This document shows, in pieces, positions 1 to 5,296 of a stretch of DNA of 5,296 bases (position 1 is its first letter; each line of letters begins with the position of its first letter). The stretch is from an uncultured Bacteroidia bacterium (GTDB lineage: Bacteria > Bacteroidota > Bacteroidia > Bacteroidales > Prolixibacteraceae). Made by a program: the position numbers and the translations under genes. The stretch is from assembly GCA_903859795.1 (NCBI GenBank), contig CAIOOC010000827.1:1-5296 (forward strand), read 5' to 3'. The notes under the pieces were generated by a model that worked only from the letters and a program-made list of their open reading frames with translations, searched no databases and was not told the DNA's origin.

Positions 1-1
1 A

Positions 2-2629
2 TCAGTTCGTTTCATCGCTTTGGCAGCCCGTATTAAAGATGAAATTGCCAGAAAAAATATACTTGCACCCTACGAAAGTAGTTTGATTCCATTACCTCAT
101 CAGATATTAGTTCTCGAAAAAGTAATGCAGGCTGCTCAAAACCGCTTTTTATTAGCCGATGAAGTTGGGATGGGAAAAACAATAGAAACCGGTCTCATTC
201 TGAAGGAATTAAAATTACGTGGTGAAGTAAAACGCACATTGATCATTGTTCCAAAGTCAGCTATGATGCAATGGCAATGCGAGATGAAAGACCACTTCAA
301 CGAAGTCTTTCACCTGTACGACTCAGAGTTGATTACTTCCTTAACACGCACATTTGCCAATATCAATGCCGATCAGGAATTTAACTTTTGGCAACAACAC
401 AATCAAATCATTGTTTCGACAGATTCCCTCAAACCCATAGATCGTCGTCAAGGCTGGTCATCCGAAAGAGTGGATGAATACAATAAATACCGAATGGAGG
501 CGGTCCTGAATGCCAATTTTGATTTGGTGATTATCGATGAGGTACACAAAATGGGTGGAAGTAATCAATTGGTATCGCGGTTCCAATTGGCACAGGCACT
601 TTGTAATACCGTACCAAATGCACTATTACTCTCTGCAACTCCACACCGCGGGAAGGCAGACCATTTTAGGAGAGTACTTCAACTTATAGATCCGGAAGCA
701 TTTGCTGGAGAAGGAATGCCAACTATAGCAGAAATTGAGCCCTATGTAATACGCACAGAAAAAAGATTAGCCGTCGATTATGAAGGGATCAAACTATTTA
801 ACGAACGACAAACTAATCGTTTAGATGTTGAGCTAGATCCAATATATCATCGGAAACAACTGGCACTTTATGAAGCTGTTACTGATTATGTGAGGAAAGG
901 TTTTAACATTGCAAAAAGGAGCAAAAACAGTGCAAAAGGGTTGATTATGGTTTTGTTTCAACGCCTTGCAAGCAGTTCAACCGCTGCGATTCTATCGGCT
1001 ATGACTACTCGTCATACACGACTGGTTTTAGGCGAAGAATCAGACATCGTTGAAGATTTTGCTCATGAAATTGATTCTGATATTGATATAGAAAGTTTTG
1101 ACATTGACAATTTATCAACAGGAATAATTGGTCCTCTTTATAATGAGATATCCCTATTGGAGCAATTAATTGCTCAAGCCTCAGATTGCCTGGCCACCGA
1201 AACTGATGCCAAAGCCACCAAATTAATGGATTACATCAAACAACTGAAAATAGATACAGATAATCCCGATATTAAAATATTAGTATTTACGGAATTCCGT
1301 TCTACACAAGCAATGTTATTGAAACGTTTAAGAGAGGACGGTTTTCTCTGTGAGTTTATCAACGGAGGTCAGGATTTGGACGAACGAAAAAATGCGCTTC
1401 GGCAATTTAAAAATGACAGTCAAATCCTGATTGGGACTGACGCTGCAGGTGAATCCTTGAATATGCAGTTTTGCCACATCATATTCAACTACGACTTACC
1501 CTGGAATCCAATGATGATAGAACAACGCATCGGTCGTGTTGACCGTATTGGCCAACAGAACAGGGTTCAAGCCTTTAATATGTTAACTTCCAATAGTATT
1601 GATTTGCGTGTATATGAGGTGATCGAAGAAAAACTAAATGCCATTTTGCAACATTTAGGAATTGATAAAACTTCCGATGTACTGGATTCGACAATTGATG
1701 TAAAACGCATCAATCAACTTTATTTGCAATCATTGTTAGATCCATCGCGCTTCGAATATGCAGGTGAAAAATGGATCAACGAGATTAAGAAAAAACTGAA
1801 AGATTTCAAATCCACCGAAGGGGCTCTTCCATTGATCAAGGAAGCTGAAATAGATAAACGAAAAGCTGCAGAAATTAAACATAGCCCATTACCAATCTGG
1901 CTGGAAGACATGATCACCCAATATGTCTTGCACAATAATGGTTTTGTGAGTAAACGCATTGATGGTAGTTTATCGCTTCAATGGGGTAATATGAAAATGA
2001 ATGCGTCATTTGAACCTTTGGTTGCGCTAAACAATCCCAACCTGGAACATATAACGTTACAGCACAATATGGTGCAAAATATTCTATGCTCTATTCCTGA
2101 GTTTTCAGCTTCCTCTTGCATTAGTGTTGTTCAATCTTCCGCTGGTGATCAGGAAAAGGGGATGTGGAGCTTGTGGGAGGTTTCCGCATTCAATTATTTA
2201 GAATCAAAATCAACCTACATAGCCCAATTTGTTTCAGAAAACGGAAAGGCCTATTCTGCATATGCAAATGATATTTGGAATCAATTGATCTCAAACCCTT
2301 CCTGCTTTAAGTATATTTCATCTGTTTCGCAAGAGATTACAGCACAAATAATTGATGAAGAATATGCAAGACTTGAACATTATCTGCAAAATACTTTTGA
2401 CAGACTTGAATCAGATATTCGGGATATGATGCAAAGCCGCCTTAAAAAGAGAGAAAACCTATTTAACTTTCAAAAGAAGGGAATAGAAAGAATTGGAATC
2501 GGGAACATACGCACTTCCAAACTGAAACGATTAAATGAAGATTATCATAACTGGTTGTCTCGTTTTGAAAAAGACTCGCGAATTGTACCAGGTGTAAAAC
2601 GTCTAATTACGATACAAATAAATGGCTAA
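2..2629 (+). CDS. brxHII: SNF2/HepA-family helicase-like ATPase, probable BREX BrxHII (5' end outside window)
   Basis: A DNA-dependent ATPase/translocase of superfamily 2, SNF2/RapA (COG0553) type, presumably acting on DNA or protein-DNA complexes in the cytoplasm. Residues are numbered from the TTG at 20. A Q-like LPHQ lies at 25-28, motif I DEVGMGKT at 47-54, motif II DEVH at 173-176 and motif III SATPHRG at 205-211. The second RecA lobe starts at about 418 (ILVFTEF). Motif V is GTDAAGESLN at 472-481 and motif VI QRIGRVDRIGQ at 502-512. All motifs are intact, so it should be active. An acidic linker occupies 339-363. The C-terminal third (about 560-869) is an accessory region, helical and charged at its end, that I do not recognise. 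The frame is open to the left edge and the TTG has no convincing leader, so the true start probably lies upstream. The stop overlaps pglZ by 8 nt. SNF2 proteins of DISARM (DrmD) look similar, so BrxHII is inferred mainly from the neighbours. Confidence 0.85.
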   Translation, partial: SVRFIALAARIKDEIARKNILAPYESSLIPLPHQILVLEKVMQAAQNRFLLADEVGMGKTIETGLILKELKLRGEVKRTLIIVPKSAMMQWQCEMKDHFNEVFHLYDSELITSLTRTFANINADQEFNFWQQHNQIIVSTDSLKPIDRRQGWSSERVDEYNKYRMEAVLNANFDLVIIDEVHKMGGSNQLVSRFQLAQALCNTVPNALLLSATPHRGKADHFRRVLQLIDPEAFAGEGMPTIAEIEPYVIRTEKRLAVDYEGIKLFNERQTNRLDVELDPIYHRKQLALYEAVTDYVRKGFNIAKRSKNSAKGLIMVLFQRLASSSTAAILSAMTTRHTRLVLGEESDIVEDFAHEIDSDIDIESFDIDNLSTGIIGPLYNEISLLEQLIAQASDCLATETDAKATKLMDYIKQLKIDTDNPDIKILVFTEFRSTQAMLLKRLREDGFLCEFINGGQDLDERKNALRQFKNDSQILIGTDAAGESLNMQFCHIIFNYDLPWNPMMIEQRIGRVDRIGQQNRVQAFNMLTSNSIDLRVYEVIEEKLNAILQHLGIDKTSDVLDSTIDVKRINQLYLQSLLDPSRFEYAGEKWINEIKKKLKDFKSTEGALPLIKEAEIDKRKAAEIKHSPLPIWLEDMITQYVLHNNGFVSKRIDGSLSLQWGNMKMNASFEPLVALNNPNLEHITLQHNMVQNILCSIPEFSASSCISVVQSSAGDQEKGMWSLWEVSAFNYLESKSTYIAQFVSENGKAYSAYANDIWNQLISNPSCFKYISSVSQEITAQIIDEEYARLEHYLQNTFDRLESDIRDMMQSRLKKRENLFNFQKKGIERIGIGNIRTSKLKRLNEDYHNWLSRFEKDSRIVPGVKRLITIQING

Positions 2630-4100
2630 CAAATTTATTAACCATATTATAGATTTATTGAATCTAAAGGAGAACCGATTGTCTATAATTAAAAATACAG
2701 ACCGGTTTTTTTACCGAAAAGATGTGCTGGAAGAATTGGACGAATTAAAATTCAGGATTGTATTCGGATCTGCCCTGGAGTTACGAATTGATTTTGAATT
2801 AAATTACAAAAGAAATTTAGACCACAATTTTCTCTATCTGATAGATAACCGAGAGGATCTATTGGAAGATATGCGCAGCGAAGGGTGCTATTACGATTTT
2901 CAATTAATCTCATACTTTCCGGAATATTCTCCGGATACTATTCAAAATTATTCGCTCTATGAGTTATATCTGCTATATTTTAATAAACCAACACAAACTC
3001 TTACTGAATCTCAAACAGCAGCCTATCTAAGACGCAGCATATCAATTGAAAATTCAAACAAAGATTCTATTAAACTAAGATTACTTTCTGATCTAAAAAC
3101 TATTACATCTTTGGCGGAGGTTAATTGGGAAAATGTGATTCTTCCGGTTTCCAAGGTAATGCTATCAGCTATAAAAGCGGAACTTTGGGAAGATATCAAA
3201 CCTGAAATAGAAAACCTAAATGAGCGTTTTCAACAATATTTGCAGGAAAACTTTAAATCCCATATTATACCTTCTTCATCTGCCAAAAGACCACGAATCG
3301 TAAGTAATGTTTTACCTTATTTAAACTTGAATTTCAAGACGAAAGATAAAATTGCGCTTATAGTTATTGATGGGATGTCTTACTGGCAATATTTGATGTT
3401 GTCATCCCATTTTGGAGATGAGGTGGAGGCTTCCAATGAGGTTATCTATTCGTGGATACCATCAATTACACAACTTTCCCGACAGGCTATTTTTAGAGGT
3501 CTAAAACCGCAAAGCAGTTACAAACAGGATCCAACGAATGAAGCCAATCTCTGGTATACTTTTTGGCGTCAAAAAGGACTTTTGGATGCCCAAATTCGCT
3601 ATGACAATAATTCGTTGCAAGACAAAAATCTCAATAATATCCTTCGTTTAGCACTTGTTGATATATATTTAGATGAAAAGATGCATGCTTCGAGCGACTA
3701 CAATGATTTATACGATTTAACTCAAAATTGGATTGAGAATACTGGTATATTACCAGCAATTCATCGGTTATTATCTGAGGATTTTGAAATTTTTCTCACC
3801 ACTGATCATGGCAATATCAAAGCCAAAAGCTTAAGTAATATTGGACCTAAAGAAAAATTGGGTACAAATAAATCTGGAAGTAGAAGCCTGAGGCATCTTG
3901 AGTATTCGGACAATTGGTTGAAGGAACAGTTTTTGGCAAATCATCCCGATTGGTTACCATTTTTAGGTCAGGATAAAAACACAATTTATATCAAAAACGA
4001 TCTTGCCTTTTCAAGTGATGATTCGCTCGTAACCCATGGAGGAAGTCATTTTTTAGAAGTTTTAATTCCATTTATTAGGTTGAAAAAAGTAAATAAATGA
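2622..4100 (+). CDS. pglZ: PglZ-domain phosphatase-like protein, BREX type 3-like, short form
   Basis: A core BREX/Pgl component of the alkaline phosphatase superfamily. The family has metal-dependent phosphatase/phosphodiesterase-like active sites, but the physiological substrate is not settled. The N-terminal part (1 to about 235) contains a region around 20-120, including FP at 99-100, that resembles the N-terminus of BREX-3 PglZ proteins. The catalytic domain runs from about 243 to 488. Its expected metal and nucleophile set is present: D250 in VIDGM, T283 in PSITQLSR (likely nucleophile), D351 and H355 in DEKMH, D395 and H396 in TTDHG, and H472 in THGGSH. At 492 residues it is much shorter than the roughly 800-960 residues of well-studied PglZ proteins, although no catalytic residue appears lost. 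No signal peptide or membrane segment is seen. The ATG overlaps the helicase end by 8 nt with no Shine-Dalgarno motif, and the stop overlaps the next start as ATGA. This implies coupled translation. Confidence 0.9.
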   Translation: MANKFINHIIDLLNLKENRLSIIKNTDRFFYRKDVLEELDELKFRIVFGSALELRIDFELNYKRNLDHNFLYLIDNREDLLEDMRSEGCYYDFQLISYFPEYSPDTIQNYSLYELYLLYFNKPTQTLTESQTAAYLRRSISIENSNKDSIKLRLLSDLKTITSLAEVNWENVILPVSKVMLSAIKAELWEDIKPEIENLNERFQQYLQENFKSHIIPSSSAKRPRIVSNVLPYLNLNFKTKDKIALIVIDGMSYWQYLMLSSHFGDEVEASNEVIYSWIPSITQLSRQAIFRGLKPQSSYKQDPTNEANLWYTFWRQKGLLDAQIRYDNNSLQDKNLNNILRLALVDIYLDEKMHASSDYNDLYDLTQNWIENTGILPAIHRLLSEDFEIFLTTDHGNIKAKSLSNIGPKEKLGTNKSGSRSLRHLEYSDNWLKEQFLANHPDWLPFLGQDKNTIYIKNDLAFSSDDSLVTHGGSHFLEVLIPFIRLKKVNK

Positions 4101-4717
4101 GTAAAATAGATATCAATCAACGAATTCCACTCACAATTCTTGAAACTGGATTAAAGACTTATCTCGAAGGAAACTATAATGCAGCTTATCTAAAAGAACA
4201 GCTTGCTTTTGAATATTCCGGAGAAAATAGAGTTGCAAAAGCATTGAGTTTTGTGAATAAAACAATTCTTCGAAATCCTCTAAATTCAAGTTTATTGGAG
4301 AACAAACAAGCGATTCTTAATGCCCTAAAACATAAAGGAGATCGTTCGATTATTTTAATTGCCTTGCTAAACAGTTCATATCCATTTGCCTTTGACATTC
4401 TAAATGCATTTGCCAAATACTTTCAGGTACAAGAATTTGTAAGCACAAAACTAATTATGAAAGAAGCAATTAGCAAATATGGAAGTAATCGTTCCACAGA
4501 AAATGCTTTATATAGTGTAATTCCTATGTTTCTTGAAGCTGGGATTTTCCACCGTATAAAGCCTGGTCTTTACCAAGCGAAGGAGAAAATTGCAACCCAT
4601 AGCCAGATTGCACAAGATTTATATAGACAATCTTTTCTGACAAATATTCCACTACTTGAAAATAGTGACATTTTGATCTTCGAACCATATTTAAAATTGA
4701 TTGAGGTTTTGGACTAG
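4097..4717 (+). CDS. brxA: BrxA-like (DUF1819) small helical protein, last gene of the operon
   Basis: A 206-residue soluble protein predicted to be mostly helical, without membrane segments or a signal peptide. Its layout fits BrxA/DUF1819: an N-terminal ETGLKTYLEGNY segment (16-27), a middle segment with NPLNSSLLENKQAIL and IALLNSSYPFAFDIL (about 60-102), and a C-terminal YGSNRS-ENALYSVIPMFLEAGIF segment (about 128-150). The last part matches the recurrent DUF1819 pattern of a serine/threonine-containing turn followed by a helix ending in an acidic residue, alanine and glycine. Known BrxA proteins have winged-helix and NusB-like folds and bind nucleic acid. That role is inferred here. Position supports the call: it lies immediately after pglZ, sharing an ATGA overlap, and is followed 36 nt later by a terminator, where type 3 BREX places brxA. 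The match was made by eye from remembered family patterns, so an unrelated small helical protein remains possible. Confidence 0.5.
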   Translation: MSKIDINQRIPLTILETGLKTYLEGNYNAAYLKEQLAFEYSGENRVAKALSFVNKTILRNPLNSSLLENKQAILNALKHKGDRSIILIALLNSSYPFAFDILNAFAKYFQVQEFVSTKLIMKEAISKYGSNRSTENALYSVIPMFLEAGIFHRIKPGLYQAKEKIATHSQIAQDLYRQSFLTNIPLLENSDILIFEPYLKLIEVLD

Positions 4718-4753
4718 ATTAATCGGATATGAAATTATTCTTGTAGTGTTCTC

Positions 4754-4784
4754 CCCCGCCCCACCAGGCGGGGTTTCTTTTTTT
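4754..4784 (+). terminator. Rho-independent terminator of the defence operon
   Basis: A perfect 7-bp stem CCCCGCC (4754-4760) / GGCGGGG (4767-4773) with the loop CCACCA is followed directly by TTTCTTTTTTT (4774-4784). It starts 36 nt after the stop of the BrxA-like gene and should end the transcript. The minus-strand reading has no T tract after the hairpin, so it appears to act in one direction only. The GGGG of the right arm can also pair with CCCC at 4787-4790, through GGGGTT 4770-4775 / AACCCC 4785-4790. Confidence 0.9.
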
Positions 4785-4875
4785 AACCCCATGATAGTCT
4801 GAGTTCTGAGAAAGATTGCTGTTACACTCAAATTCCGGTCAAAGTTATTGATCGCCGGCCGGAAACGTCAAGGGG

Positions 4876-5091
4876 CTCCGGTCGCTGCAACATTTATTTC
4901 CGGAGCAGCAACCTCCGCCACTTCGTATTCGGTCAGCTTTCCTGCACCCATTCATTGAGCGAAGCCGAAATGAGGGTGTTGGAAACCAGACATTCACCCT
5001 TGACAAGAATCCGCCCAGCTCAATGTTGTCCGCCCGAAATTTAAACGTAACGGCGGGCCAGAAGCCAAAATAAATCCGGAAGGCACCGGTG
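4876..5091. repeat. Imperfect nested inverted repeat upstream of the RadC-like gene
   Basis: Several arm pairs have midpoints within about 6 nt of each other. They are CCGGT 4878-4882 / ACCGG 5085-5089, ATTTATTT 4892-4899 / AAATAAAT 5068-5075, CCGCC 4915-4919 / GGCGG 5052-5056, CATTGAGC 4953-4960 / GCTCAATG 5018-5025, and AGGGTG 4973-4978 / CACCCT 4995-5000. Midpoints run from 4983.5 to 4989. Together they could form one long imperfect stem-loop in single-stranded DNA or RNA. Local competitors exist, such as CTCCGG 4876-4881 / CCGGAG 4900-4905. The arms are short and the matching between them is poor, so chance contributes to some pairs. Confidence 0.4.
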
Positions 5092-5093
5092 AG
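5088..5093 (+). promoter_or_regulatory. Possible ribosome binding site for the RadC-like gene
   Basis: GGTGAG lies 4 nt before the ATG at 5098 and partly matches the anti-Shine-Dalgarno sequence. The spacing is short and Bacteroidota often do without such motifs, so this is weak support for the chosen start. It also falls at the outer right edge of the nested inverted repeat, so folding there could hide it. Confidence 0.3.
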
Positions 5094-5097
5094 ACTC

Positions 5098-5296
5098 ATG
5101 ATTCCAGAATTTATTGCAGAAGTACAAATCTCCTATTCTTCACATGTCAAGGCTAAGGACCGGCTGAAAGTATCCGGATCCAGTGATGCTGCCGATGCTT
5201 TCCGGAAAATCTGGCCGGCTTACGATCACATTGAATTCAGTTATATGCTGATGATGAACCGTCAGAACCAGATCCTCGGATATCACCAGCTGTCCA
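5098..5296 (+). CDS. RadC-like JAB-domain protein, N-terminal part (3' end outside window)
   Basis: The first 66 codons of a gene that continues past the right edge. The visible protein begins MIPEFIAEVQISY and continues with SSDAADAFRKIWP (about 27-39), HIEFSYMLMMNRQNQILGYHQLS (44-66, shown as one segment split at LMMN) at the edge. This matches the layout of the small RadC-like JAB proteins of Bacteroidota: a FxAEVxxSY-type start, an S-x-DAA-x-x-x-R helix, then an F-x-x-L-L-N-x-x-x-x-x-LG strand pair leading into the JAB core. The metal-binding HxH and SxxD residues of that core would come further right and cannot be checked. The family is related to RadC/YeeS; its function is unclear despite the DNA-repair name, and it is frequent on islands, plasmids and integrative elements. 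It lies outside the defence operon, beyond the terminator, with a more GC-rich composition, and so probably has its own promoter. Confidence 0.8.
   Translation, partial: MIPEFIAEVQISYSSHVKAKDRLKVSGSSDAADAFRKIWPAYDHIEFSYMLMMNRQNQILGYHQLS

Larger units (their letters stand above)
4785..5097. other. Non-coding, GC- and CCGG-rich leader region between operon end and RadC-like gene
   Basis: No convincing gene is present on either strand. An open frame of 84 codons on the minus strand is rejected below. Composition rises to about 53% GC from about 4841 by hand count, and CCGG occurs seven times between 4835 and 5089. A palindrome CCGGCCGG sits at 4855-4862, and nested inverted repeats cover 4876-5091. 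I see no tRNA and no clear Bacteroidota-type promoter (TTG about 19 nt before TAnnTTTG), although the RadC-like gene should have a promoter here. The stretch could be a structured leader, a regulatory region, a recombination or transfer site, or the remnant of a decayed gene. The sequence alone does not decide between these. Confidence 0.6.

Noticed and set aside
20..22. TTG as the true start of the helicase.
   Set aside because: The frame is open to the left edge, there is no ribosome site before it, and the family usually has more sequence before the LPHQ motif. The gene is treated as cut by the window edge.
1720..1959. Open frame on the minus strand inside the helicase gene.
   Set aside because: It lies fully within a well-supported gene on the opposite strand and has no recognisable domain.
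4186..4416. Open frame on the minus strand inside the BrxA-like gene.
   Set aside because: It is antisense to a gene with operon support and a helical protein pattern; its translation looks random.
2..4717. DISARM instead of BREX, because the helicase resembles DrmD.
   Set aside because: PglZ is not a DISARM core gene, and no DrmA, DrmB or DrmC is visible. The pairing with PglZ and a BrxA-like protein favours BREX, though the left flank could change this.
5000..5028. TTGACA at 5000-5005 as the -35 box of a promoter for the RadC-like gene.
   Set aside because: No -10 box follows at 16-18 nt (only AATGTT-like sequence), and Bacteroidota promoters use a different -7 element, which is also not visible.
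4845..5099. Open frame of 84 codons on the minus strand with a Cys/Gly-rich stretch near its C-terminus.
   Set aside because: Its ATG lies in the same CATG as the start of the RadC-like gene on the other strand, leaving no room for separate leaders. The protein has no recognisable domain, and the frame lies over the inverted-repeat region. It is more likely a by-product of GC-rich composition.

Overview
The window looks like the 3' end of a phage-defence operon in a member of the Bacteroidota, followed by the start of a mobile-element-associated gene. The organism call is an inference. It rests on the AT-rich coding sequence, the absence of Shine-Dalgarno motifs before the internal genes, and a final gene that resembles the small RadC-like JAB proteins common on Bacteroidota islands and integrative elements.

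Region 1 (positions 2-4717, all + strand) holds three tightly packed genes. They are a SNF2/HepA-type helicase whose start lies off the left edge, a PglZ-family alkaline-phosphatase-superfamily protein, and a 206-residue helical protein resembling BrxA (DUF1819). The genes overlap by 8 nt and 4 nt, so they form one transcript with probable translational coupling. The order helicase (COG0553 type) - pglZ - brxA matches, as I recall it, the 3' half of type 3 BREX loci (brxF-brxC-pglXI-brxHII-pglZ-brxA). The methyltransferase and the BrxC ATPase that would confirm this are not in view; they should lie to the left. If it is BREX, the system would mark self DNA by methylation and block replication of unmarked phage. 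PglZ and the helicase would be core effector or remodelling parts, and BrxA an accessory nucleic-acid-binding part.

Region 2 (4718-4784) is the operon end: a clean GC-rich hairpin followed by a T tract.

Region 3 (4785-5097) has no convincing gene. Base composition changes here: about 53% GC by hand count for 4841-5100, against roughly 35-40% in the genes before it. The tetranucleotide CCGG becomes very dense, and several inverted repeats share nearly the same centre.

Region 4 (5098-5296) is the first 66 codons of a RadC-like JAB-domain gene that runs off the right edge. The shift in composition right after the terminator, and the RadC-like neighbour, suggest that the operon sits at a junction inside an accessory or defence island.

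Most worth following up: the unusually short but catalytically complete PglZ, the divergent BrxA-like gene, and the structured CCGG-rich leader before the RadC-like gene.
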